A DNA stretch of 64,000 nucleotides, from the NCBI GenBank assembly GCA_019188255.1, contig JAETXT010000005.1:3162001-3226000 (forward strand), read 5' to 3'. The position numbers were made by a program, and so were the translations under genes. The notes under the pieces were generated by a model that did not search any database, was not told the origin of the DNA, and saw only the letters and a program-made list of their open reading frames with translations. Shown here in pieces: positions 49,589 to 62,600 of the stretch. The first letter of the stretch is position 1. Each line of letters starts with the position of its first letter. Source of the DNA: Verticillium longisporum (Eukaryota > Ascomycota > Sordariomycetes > Glomerellales > Plectosphaerellaceae).

Positions 49589-52012
49589 TATAAAGAGTTC
49601 GATATTAGATATCTAGTAGTAGATTATTACTAATAGATTAATAATAAGATCTAGTTTATAAATAGAATTAAGGCTATATTTAATAGCCTTAATAAATTAA
49701 AGTTATAATATTAATATATTAATTAAAATCTAAACTATCTACTTTCCCTAATTAAGGCCCTTAGCTTAATACCTTTATATTCTTTAACTTCTATAACTTA
49801 TAATTAGATTAAGCTAGGTAATAGATTAAACTAAGTATATTAGGACTTAGAAGTAAATTACTTATTATAGTAATTAATAATTAAATAATAAACTAATAAA
49901 GATATTATTAGAATTACTAAGAGATAATTATAATAGAAAGACTATACTTAAACTAGGATCTTTTTCGCTAAACTATTACTAGATTATTAAAGAGCTTTCT
50001 CGATAAGCGGAACCTTAATTATAAGTAATCTAGGCCTTAATTAAGGAATTCTAAGAATAAAGGCTAGAAAATCGATTTCTAATCTAATACTTTATTAAAT
50101 AGATTCTAATTATAAAAAATTATAATATACTTTATATTATAATTATAAGATATTTAAAGAGGATACTATAATTATTTAAATTAATAATTAATTTATTATT
50201 ATTAAAATTAAAAAGACTTTCTAATTTAATATAAATATAATTTAAATTATTAAATAAATAATAATTAAATTTATTTATATTCTTTAAATATTATAATAAA
50301 ATTATATATAAAACTTAGAAATAATTTACTAAGAGGATTTTAATATGAATAATATAAATATCTATTAAAAGGACTTTTAAAGCTTTATTAAATAAAAATA
50401 CCTCTTAAAGGACCTATAAAACCTAATTTATTAAGAATAGCTATATTTATTATATTTTAAAGATAATAGAAATATCTCTTTTTAATATTCTTTAATTATT
50501 AGGAAAATATTTATTAATTATTTAATAAAAATATAAATTATAATAAAGAATATATTTTCGGATATTTTTAATAGCTCTTTTACTTTATATAAAATAAATT
50601 AATAGAATATTATATTCTTATTAAAGATATTAGAATAATTATATATAAAGCTTAAAGAATATAAGATATTAATTAATTATAGAATAAATAATAAGAGAAT
50701 AGGAAATAAATATACTTTTCATTAAATTAAGGTAAATAATATAATATAATACCTATATATAGGGGGCTTAAGAGAGAAAGCTTATAAGATTAATCGTTAA
50801 TAAAATAAGGATAACCCTTATATTATAATAGAGGGACTACTCTTTACTAAATGAAGAACCTAAACTTATACTTTATAAGAACTCTATCTAGAGGTTAAAG
50901 GGCTATTTCTATAATACCTATAAATATAGACTTCTATTATAATAAAATTAGCTATTAAATATAAAATTATCTATAATTAGATTTTTAGAAATATAAAGCT
51001 ATAATTATAAATATATAATTATCTAAATTTAAGAGTATCTAGGTAATAGAGCTCTTAGAAAACGATTTAATATAGGCTTTAATCTAAAAGGTATTATATT
51101 TAAAATAAATATTAAGAAAACCGCTAAAATATTAATAATTACTTTATAATAAAATAAAGAGATTTAATTCTCTATTAATCTAAATATTAATATTATAATA
51201 GATATTATTAATCCTATTCTTATTTAATTATTAAAGTTATAAGAAATAGAAGATATAAAAGCCCTTAAATTATAAATATTTAATAATTAAATAGCGATTA
51301 ATTATAGAATATTTACGCTCTCTTTCTACTTATTAGATATATAGAACTGCCCTAAGTTATTATATTAATTATTTATATATATAGAATAGCTTAAAAGGTC
51401 TTATTATATAGTCCTATTTAATAATAATTTAAAGAAGGAAGGTATTTAAATAAAGACTTCTATTTAATCCTTTATTTAGAGCTATATATTAAATATAGAC
51501 CTAGAAGAGTTTATAAAGATATTAATTAAAGGTAAAGCTAAAGCTTATATTACTTATATTATTTAAACTATAATAATAATACTTAATATAATTATCCTTA
51601 TTATTAATAACCTACCCCTAAGTAAAGGGTAAGCTAAAATACTTCTTATAGAATTTACTAAATTCGAAGATATTTTCTCTAAAGATTTAATAAAGGAATT
51701 ATTAATATTAAAAGATATAAAATACTTAATAGATTTAAAAGAAGGAGCTAAACCCTTTTATAAACCTATTTATCTATTATTATAGAAATACTTAAAAGAG
51801 CTCTATTATTATATTATAGAAAGCGAAGCTATAAAGAGGATTAAAAAGTCTATTAGCTTTATAAAAGCCTTAATCTTATTTATATTAAAGAAGGATAAGA
51901 GCTTATATCTATATATAGATTATTAAAGCTTTAATATAATTATATTAAAGAATTATTACTTTTTTCTATTAATAAATAAACTTTTAAATTACTTTATAAA
52001 AGTAAAATACTT
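49589..52012 (+). mobile_element. Gypsy-2 copy D, 5' LTR to RT start, truncated, opposite orientation
   Basis: The LTR is 49,589-49,780. The following sequence is the reverse complement of copies A and B (for example 50,100-50,340 versus 37,790-37,950). At about 51,860-52,000 a plus-strand reading gives the RT start (LKKDKSLYLYIDY). The element ends abruptly near 52,012 where copy B begins. It is inserted in the gag-side end of copy A. Confidence 0.65.
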
Positions 52013-52329
52013 TAATAATAGCTCTTTATAGGACCTTAATATATAGTATTCCTTTATTCTAGTTCCTTTATAGAGTTATGCCTTAATTTAGGCGTATTAT
52101 TAAGTAATATTATAATAATAATAATAATTATAATAATTAAGAATAGGTAATAATATAAAATAGCTTTATATATTGATTTATAAGTAACTTTTTACTATAT
52201 AAGCCTTAGTAAACGTTCTACCCTATATACCTATATATACCCTAAGTCCGCTCTACTATCCTATATCTCTAATAATACGATTTTAATTATACTATCTAAG
52301 ATATTATCGCTAAAGTACTATCGCTATTA

Positions 52330-54220
52330 TATCGGATATTACCCTTCGCTTTAATAATACTTATTTATACGATCCTAATTCCAGTTAGGATACGGATAGT
52401 TACTTATTAACTAAAGAGCTCTAGTATCCCCTCTATAAGTATTATTTCGGGAAGCTAGCTTCTTAGCCTAGTATCGAGTATATAGTAGGGTATTTAGTTA
52501 GTAAATGCATTTACTATAAATACGATAAAGGCGTATACCTCTTAGTAAGTTTATTAAACCTTCTCTTAATATTTATTAATATATAAAGATTCCTAAGCTA
52601 TTTAAAGGCCTTATTTAATATATTTAATATTATATTATTCTTAAATTAGCTAAAGGAGAACCTATTAACTTAGTTAAGTATATTCTAAAATAATAGACTA
52701 AGTATTTTACTTATTTAGCTAAATTTATAAAGTATTTTAAGAAGATATTATATTTAAGTATTAATCCTTTATATTATAGCTACTATTATAATACTATAAA
52801 TTATATCAATATTATTAAGCTCTTTTTTATTAATTAAAATAATATCTCTTTATTAAGATATTATTAATTTATACTCTTCTAGCCCTCTAATTTTACTATT
52901 CTATAAATTTCTATTAATTCTTCTATATATCTTTACTAATTAACTCTTATAAGTAAAGCTACTATCTATTAATATAATAGAAAAGGTAATTACTATAAAG
53001 TAGCCTATTTATATTATTTATTATAAAGAGGTTAATATTTTTAATATTATAATCTATAAATAGGAATATAAACTATATAATCGTTTACTTAAAAGTAAAG
53101 AGGATAATTAGCTAGATAAGATCATATATAATATAATAGAAATCCCCTATAATATTAAGCTCTCTCCCCTCCTTAAGGAGGCTCTAAATAGTAATATTCT
53201 AATACGCTCTTATATCTTAGGTATATATTACCTAGGCTATAATCCTATTAATCGTCCTTTATCTTATATCTCCTAGTACCTTATTATCCTTTCTGAGGAT
53301 AATATTATTATAAAGAAAGCTAATATTAAGAAAAAGAAAGCTAAAGCTATTATAAAGAAGAAAGCTATTATTAATATTAAAGTATTAATAAAAGCTATTA
53401 AGGATAAGGCCGCTAAAGAGAAATGCTTTATTATAATAGAGGCGAAGCTTATCGAGGCCTAGGAGGCCCTTCGCCTTATTAACGTAGCCCCTAAGACCCT
53501 AGAGGTCTTAGAGGTCGTTAACGATAAGGAGGAGGCTACCGATTCTAGTCCTTTAATATCTTTATTCTCTAATTATTTAGCTTCTCGTAATATATCCTCT
53601 ATAGCTTTAGCGAGCTAGGTCGACCCTTTGAAATATATTAATAATAATATTATTAATATTCTTACTTATCTTTTAAATAATAATATTCTTTTATCCTATA
53701 ATAAAGATAAAGGTAAAGGTAAAGCTATTATTCTTAAAAAGACCTTTAATTAATATATTCTATTTAATAATTACTCCTATTATAATATACTACTACCCTT
53801 TATCCCTTTAGCGAAAATATCTAGTCTAGCTACTTATTCTAGCTATACCTTTAAGGTATAGTTTACTTCTAAGATAGCTATCGCCCCTAAGGCTAGCTTA
53901 TCGAAGCGTCTTATACTTCCTATAGTCTCTAGCCCCTCTATAAAGAAGGCTCGCTAGACTCTATAGAAGGTTATATATAGTATTAAACTAGCTAGCTAGT
54001 CTATATAGAGTAGCTAAAAGTTAGGTAGCTAATTAGTACCTTCGCCTTAGGAATTAATAATTAATAGCTTTATTAATAATAGCGATTAGGAATAAGATAA
54101 ATTAATTAATAGTATTTCCCTTATAATATTAAAGGAGGGTTAGGAATAATATATTAGATTCTTTAAATAGAGTTAGCCCTAATAATAGCTATTATAAAGT
54201 ATTATTATAATAATTAATTA
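52330..54220 (+). pseudogene. Decayed ORF antisense to Gypsy-2 pol (copy B)
   Basis: Same frame and order as the copy A ORF. Near 53,300-53,620 it reads KKANIKKKKAKAIIKKKA, then APKTLEVLEVVND, with stops at the same Gln/Trp-derived sites. Function unknown. Confidence 0.5.
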
Positions 54221-57200
54221 GTAAGCTAATATTATTATTATAGGCTTAATATTAATATTATTATTTATTTTCTTATAACCTTTAGCTATTTATTCTATTA
54301 TTTATATTTATATTTTTAATATTTCTTATACTTTTTTAAAGTTTAAGCTATATTTTCTAAATAGCTTTCTAGCTCCTAGGTATTATATTTAATTAACTAT
54401 TCTACCTATTTTACTAAATAGAAACTTTATCCTTAGTCCTCTTCATAGGCTATAATATCCTTAAGTTCCTATTCTTCCTATTCTTTTTCTAATATAGGGA
54501 AATAGGCCGATTATTTAATACTTATTTAGCGATTATATTAGGGTTCTAAAGAGGATACTAGGAAGATATTATATATCCTAGTATATATCTTAGAGAGTAA
54601 TATATAATAGGCCTATGCGCTTACTTTCTCTATAATCTTTATTTAAATATATTTAAGTATTAGCTTCTAATTTAATTTAAAGCGGAAATTCTTAATAGAG
54701 AGGCCTATAATATCTCTAACCTTAAAGACCTTAAATATATACCTCTTATTATAGTAGAAAGCTTAAATATATATTATATATTATTAGTTTTTATTAATTA
54801 ATTAATAAGTAATTATAATCTTTTTAATTCTTTCCTTTATACCCTTAACCTTAATATCCTCTCTTAGGGCTATATAGTTAATTATCCTTAAATAATACCT
54901 ATATAGAGCCTTAAATAGTAAGATATTAATAGTATTATATATATTATTATTATAAGAGAATTCTATTTCTTTTAAATAATATAGCTATTCTTTTAGTGCT
55001 TAGTCGTTTATATAGTAAAGGTACTTTTATAGTATCTAATAGGTTCTCTCTATCTATTTATCTATCTAAGGGTAATAGGCTATAGATAGGTAGTATTTAA
55101 TTACTCTTTCCTAATAGAATTCCTCTTAGAATTAATTAATAAGGAGCTTATCCTTAATATTTATAATACCCTCTAGACTCCTAAACTAATATTCTATTTC
55201 TTTATAAAGAATAGTACTTAAGCTTATAATTATAAATATCTTATAAAGTATTAGGAATTAAGCGACCTTTATAAAACGATCTATAATAATAAAGATAGAA
55301 TTATATTCTAGATTATTATCCTTTATTATTAATACTAGACCTATAATAAAGTCTAAGGAGATCTCTTAGAAGGGATATAATAGGAATAATAGTAATTATA
55401 GCTTCTTATATAATTTATACTAAAATACTTATATCCCTTAATATATTAAATACTTAGTAATATATTAATATATATCTATTAATATATTCTCCTAATAGAA
55501 CTTTCTCCTTAGAAGTTTAAGGGTCTTATTAATTCTTATATATCCTATTTATAGGTTATTATAATACTATTTTAATAGCTCTCTATAAAGAGTCCTTTAT
55601 AGAAGGATAATAAGTTATCCTTTAAAGAGGAAGGTATTTTATTTATCTAAAATATATTTTATTCTTCTTCTAGTTTATTAGCTTATATTCTCCCTTTAGA
55701 GAAAGTATCCTATATTAATAGCTTATAGACTTCTAATTAAGTTCTTAAATTCTAAAATAGAAATAAACTTTAATACTGTTTCGTTCTTTATAAGCTCTTT
55801 TATAATAGAATATAGGATATATTAATCTAGAATAATAACTTTAGACTCTCTTAGATCCTTAGACTCTATTTAAGTAATCTCTTAGTAAATTATTATTCAT
55901 TTCTTAGCCTCGGCTTTTTAGCTTTAAAGTCGAGAAAGAGCTTCTTTCTTCGCTTTTTTCTTAATAATAACATAAATATATTTTACTTTTTATTTAAAGG
56001 GTAAGGTCCCCTTTTCCTTAGAGCTATAATATTATTCTAATATAGGGATAGGCTTCTATCTTTATAGGGTCGCCTTTATAGCTTAAATATAAGCTCTATT
56101 TATAATATCCTTTAGCTTAATCTTAATAATAGATTATTAAATATCTATAGCTAAGTCTTCTATTAGCTATAGCTTTTTAGATAAAATAGGAAATATATTA
56201 TTTATTAATATTTATTCCTCTATATAGTCTAGTTACTTTAAGAGGGTATTAGCTAGGTTTATAATCCTAAGCTAATATTAGATTTTAAAATTAAAAGATA
56301 ATAATCTATATATTTATTATATAAGCCTTCTTCTTAGGTCTCTTATTAATATTTATATAATACCTTTAAAAGCTTAATAATTAATTAATATAATAAAAAC
56401 CTATCCTATACCCTCTAAATAATAATATTAATATTTAAAGCTCTCTATAATTATAAATAGTTTTTATTATTTAATACTTTATTATTATTTAATTAATAAT
56501 AATTTCTATAAATAATAAATAATAAGCTTCTATTTATTTTTATACTTTTAGCTAAAGATCCCTAAAATAGTATTATTAAATATATTAATCTCGATCTAGC
56601 TTTCTAATATATAATCCTAATATCTTAAAATCGTAATAATAGTAAATATAATTTTTAATTATTTAAATACCTTCTAAGCCTTAGATAGCTATTCTAATAG
56701 CCCTTTCTTAACCCCTATAATACTTCCTTTTAATAGAATAGATAGAGGAGCTATTATTTTTAAATAGCTTTTTACAAATTATCTATAGAAGTTTATAAAA
56801 TTTAGGAATATTTATATATCCTTAAAGGATTCTAGGCGTTATTATTTAATTATAGCTTAGATATAGTTTAGATCTATAATTATAGTTTCTTTTAAAATAA
56901 TAAATCCTAGGAATTCTATTTTATTTTAATAAAATAAATACTTTAATTATTTAATAAAAAGCTTAAAATCCTAAAGTCTCTTTAAGATTTATTAGAAATA
57001 AACTATATATTCTTCCCTTATTTATAAATAGATTAATATATTATTTAGGTAAATAATATAGAAGTTATTTAATAGTTTAATAAATATTTAATAAATATAT
57101 ATTTAGAAAGTTATAGGAGTATTTATTAATCTAAATAATATTATAGTATATTTATAATATTTATATCTTATCTAGAAAGCTATTTTCTATTAATTATTCT

Positions 57201-59471
57201 TCTTAATATAAATATAATAATAAATATCCTAAATATTAACCTTAGAAAAGTACTTTATTCTTATAAAGCGATCTAAAAGTCTATTTATTAATAAGAAAAG
57301 GTAATAATTCTTTATCGTAATTATATTAAGGCTTTAATAATCTATATATAGATATAAGCTCCTATCCTTCTTTAGTATAAATAGGACTAGGGCCCCTATA
57401 GGGCTTATAGACTTTTTAATCCTCTTTATAGCTTCCCCTTCTATAATATAATAATAGAGCTCTTCTAATTACCTCTATAATAATAGATAAATAAAGCTAT
57501 AAAGGAGTTTAGCTCCTTCTTTTAAGTTTACTAAGTACTCTATATCCTTTAATATTAATAGTTCCTTTACTAAGTCTTTAGAGAAAATATCTTCGAATTT
57601 AATAAATTCTATAAGAAGTACTTTAACCTATCCTTTATTTAGGGGTAAATTATTAATAATAGGGATAATTATATTAAATATTATTATTATAGCTTAAATA
57701 ATATAAATAATATAAGCTTTAGCTTTATCTTTAATTAATATCTTTATAAACTCTTCTAAGTTTATATTTAATATATAGCCCTAAGTAAAAGAATAAATAA
57801 AGGTATTTATTTAAATACCTTCCTTTTCTATATTATTATTAAATAGGAGTATATAGCTAGACCCTTTAAGCTATTCTATATATATTAATAGCTAATATAG
57901 TAATTAGGGGCGGTTCTATATATCTAATAGGTAGAAAGAGAGTATAAATATCCTATAATTAATCGCTATTTAGCTATTAAATATTTATAATTTAAGGGCT
58001 TTTATATTTTCTATTTCTTATAATTTTAATAATTAAATAAGAATAGGATTAATAATATCTATTATAATATTAATATCTAAATTAATAGAGAATTTAATCT
58101 CTTTATTTTATTATAGAATAATCGCTAATACTTTATTAGTTTTCTTAATATTTATTTTAAATATAATACCTTTTAAATTAAAGCTTATATTAAATCGTTT
58201 TCTAAGAGCTCTATTACTTAGATACCCTTAAATTTAAATAGTTATATATTTATAATTATAGCCTTATATCTCTAGGGGTCTAGCTATAAGTAATTTTATA
58301 TTTAATAGCTAGTTTTATTATAATAGAAGTATATATTTACGGATATTATAAAGGTAGCCCTTTAGCTTTTAAATAGAATTCTTATAAAGTATAGGTTTAA
58401 GTTCCTTATTTAGTAAAGAGTAATCCCTCTATTATAATATAAAGGTCGTCCTCGTTTCGCTAGCGATTAATTCTATAAAGTTTCTCTCTTAAGCCCCCTA
58501 TATATAGGTACTATATTATATTATTTACCCTAATTCAATTAAGAGTATATTCATTTCCTATTCTCTTATTATTTATTCTATAATTAATTAATATCCTATA
58601 TTCTCTAAACTTTATATATATTTATTCTAATATTCTTAATAAGAATATAGTATTCTATTAACTTATTCTATATAAAGTAAAAGAGCTATTAGAAATATCT
58701 AAAAATATATTCTTTATTATAATCTATATTTTTATTAAATAATTAAGAAATATTTTCCTAATTATTAAAGAATATTAAAAAGGAGATATCTCTATTATCT
58801 TTAAAGATAATTATTCTTAATAGATTAAATTTTATAAATCCTTTAAAAGATATTCTTATTTAATAAAGCTTTAAAAATCCCTTTAATAGATATTTATATT
58901 ATTAATATTAAAGTCCTCTTAGTAAATTATTTCTAGGTTTTATATATACTTTCGCTATATTATTTAAAGAATATAAATAAATTTAATTATTAAGTATTTA
59001 ATAATTTAAGCTATATTTATATTAAATTAGAAAGTATTTCTAGCTTTAATAATAATAAATTAATTATTAATTTAAATAATTATAATATCCTTTTTAAATA
59101 TCTTATAATTATAAATAAAAGGTTTATTATAATTCTTTATAATTAGAATCTATTTAATAAAATATTAAATTAGAAGTCGATTTTCTAGCCTTTATTCTTA
59201 GAATTCCTTAATTAAGGCCTAGAATACTTATAATTAAAGTTCTATTTATTAAGAAAGCTCTTTAATAATTTAATAATAATTTAGCGAAAAGGATCCTAAT
59301 TTAAATATAGTTTTTCTATTATAATTATCTCTTAACGATTCTAATAATATCTTTAATAGCTTATTATCTAATTATTAATTATTATAATAAGTAATTCGCT
59401 TCTAAGTCCTAATATATTTAATTTAATATATTATTTAGTTTAATTTAATTATAGATTATAGAAATTAAAGA

Positions 59472-59663
59472 ATATAAAGGTATTAAGCTAAGGGCCTTAA
59501 TTAGGGAAAGTAGATAATTCGGATTTTAATTAGTATATTAGTATTATAACTTTAATTTATTAAGGCTATCGAGTATAGCCTTAATTCTACTTATAAACTA
59601 GATCTTATTATTAATCTATTAATAATAACCCGCTATTAGATGTCTAATATCTAACTCCTTATA
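59472..59663 (-). repeat. Gypsy-2 LTR (copy B, 5' LTR)
   Basis: 192 bp matching the copy A LTR at 30,571-30,762 and the inverted copy D LTR. Sequence to its right differs from copy A, consistent with this being an outer end of copy B. Confidence 0.6.
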
Positions 59664-62600
59664 ATTAACTCTTAGGCTTCTCTTTATTATATAAATTTAA
59701 TTTTCTTCTTCTTTATATAGCTATATATTACTAGGTTTTCGCTTACTATATAATAACTTAATAATTCTATTATTATAATTATATATTATAAGATCTTTTT
59801 ATATTTTTATATTTAAATCTTTATTATTATTATATTAGATATTATTCTTTATTTTAATAATATTTATCTATTTAATCCTAATTCTAATTAAGAAGTAGAT
59901 AATTGCTTAGCTATCTTAGAGCTTTAATACCCTCTTTATATATATTATTTTAGTAAATTAGCTTCCTACCCTAGTATAGAGTATATAGCTAGTTATTTAT
60001 TCAGTAAATATATTTACTATAAATATAATAAAGGAGTTTATCTTTCTATAAATTCGCTAAAATCTTCCTTTAATATTTATTAATATAAAAAGATTCCTAA
60101 GCCTCTCTATAACTTAGCTTAATCTATCTAATCGTATATAATAATTAATATAATAGAGAGTAATGTAATTAATTTAATAAATTATAATGAGAAATAATAT
60201 ATTTATTATTTTATTTAATTAATAGAATTAATTAAATACTTTAAAAAGATATCCTATTTAAATATTAACCCTTCTTATTATAGCTAATACTATAATACTA
60301 TAAATTATAATAATATTTTTAAATTCTTCTTTATTAATGAAAGTAATATCTCTTTATTAAGACCTCTTCGATTTATACTTTTCTATTTCTCTAGCTTTAT
60401 TATTTTATAAATTTTTATTAATCTTTCTATAATTCTTTCTTAATTAACTTTTATAAATAAAGCCTTTATCTATTAATATTATAGAAGAGGCTATTACTAT
60501 ATACTAGCTTATATATATTATTTATTATAAGGAAGCTAATATTCTTAACTTTATTATATATAATTAAGAGATTAAACTATATAATCGGCCTTTAAAGGGT
60601 AAAGAAGAGAATAAAGAGGGTAAAACTTTATATAATATAGATAAGATCCCTTTTAATATAAACCTTTCCCCTTTCCTAGAAGAGGCTCTAAATAATAATA
60701 TTCTAGTATATCTTTACCTTTTAAGAATATATTATTTTAATTATAGCTCTATTAGCTATCCCTTATATTATACTTCTTAATACTCTATTATTATTATAGA
60801 GGATATTACTATTAATAAGAAGGCTAATATTAAAAAGAAGAAGGCTAAAGTAGCTATTAAGAAGAAAGCTATTATTATTATTAAAGCATTAGCGAAAACT
60901 ATTAAGGAGAAGGCTATTAAGGAGAAATAGCTTATTATTATTAAAGCTAAGCTTATTAAAGCTTAGGAAGCGCTTTATATTATAAATATAGCCTTTAAGA
61001 TAATAGAGGTCTTAGAGGTTAATAATAATAATAAAGATATTAATAAACCTAATATATTAATATTATTATTTTCTAAATATCTAGCTTTTTATAGTATTTC
61101 CTTTATTCTTTTAATAAATAACTTCGATCTTTTTAAATATATTAAAGATAATATCGATAATATCTTTATTTATCCTTTAAATAATAATCTCTTACTTTTC
61201 TATAATAAAGATAAAAGTAAAAGTAAGGCTATAGCTTCTATAATAATTGTCGATTATTATATTTCTATTAATAATTATCCTTATAATATATTATTACCCC
61301 TTATTCCTTTAATAAAGGCTTCTAATCTAATTATTTAATTTAATAGATTATCTAAGATATATCTTATAGCTAAAGCGACCTATATTCCTATAATAGCTTT
61401 ATCGAAGTATCCTATAGCTTTAATTATACCTAGCCCCCTTTTAATAAAGAAAGTATATTGAATACCTTAGAAAGTTCTTTATAATACTAGACTAGCTAGT
61501 CGATCTATATATATTAGCTATATTCTAGGTAATCGGTTAATAATATCGCTTTAAAGTAAAGTACTTAATAGCTTTATTAGTAATAGTAGTAAAGAGGAGG
61601 ATAAATTTATTAATAAGCTTTTACTTATTATATTAAATAAAGGTTAGGAATAGTATAATAGGTTTCCTTAAATAATATTAATTTTAATAATAGACTATTA
61701 TTAAGCGCTATTATAATAATTAATTAAGAAATTAATATTATTATTATAAATTTAATATTAATATTATTATTTCTTTTCTTATATAGCTCTATTATTTATT
61801 TTCTTACAACCTTTAGCTATTTATCCTATTACTTATATCTATATTTCTAGTATTTCTTATACCTTTTTAAAATTTAAATTATATTTTCTAAATAGCTTTC
61901 TAGCTCCTAGGTATTATATTTAATTAATTATCCTATTTATTTTATTAAATAGAGATTTTATCCTTAATCCTCTTTATAAGCTATAATATCCTTAAATTCC
62001 TATTCTTCTTAATCTTTTTCTAATATAAGGAGGTAGGCTAATTATTTACTACTTATTTAATAATTATATTAAAGTTCTAAGGACGATATTAAGAAGATAT
62101 TATATATCCTAATATATATCTTAAAGAGTAATATATAATAGGCCTATTCGCTTACCTTCTCTATAATCTTTATTTAGATATATTTAAGTATTAGCTTCTA
62201 ATTTAACTTAAAGCGGAAGTTCTTAATAGAAAGGCCTATAATATATCTATTTTTAAAGACTTTAAATATATACCTCTTATTATAATAGAAAGCTTAAATA
62301 TATATTATATATTATTAGTTTTTACTAATTAATTAATAAGTAATTATAATCTTTTTCATTCTTTCTTTTATACCCTTAACCTTAATATCCTCTCTTAAAA
62401 CTATATAATTAATTATCCTTAAATAATACCTATATAAGGCTTAAATACTAAGATATTAATAATATTATATATATTATTATTATAAGAGAATTATATTTCT
62501 TTTAAATAATATAGCTATTCCTTTAATATTAAATTACTAATATAATAAAAGTATTTTTCTAATATCTAATAAGTTCTCTCTATCTATTTATCTATCTATA

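Larger units (their letters stand above)
52013..59663 (-). mobile_element. Gypsy-2 copy B, pol to 5' LTR, left end truncated
   Basis: 52,013-59,100 is collinear with copy A from about 30,830 to 37,955. It continues through the region copy A lost by insertion, up to the 5' LTR at 59,472-59,663. The RT active-site region near 57,041-57,062 reads YLNN. The 3' LTR and about 60 bp of adjoining sequence are missing at the left junction with copy D. Confidence 0.7.
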
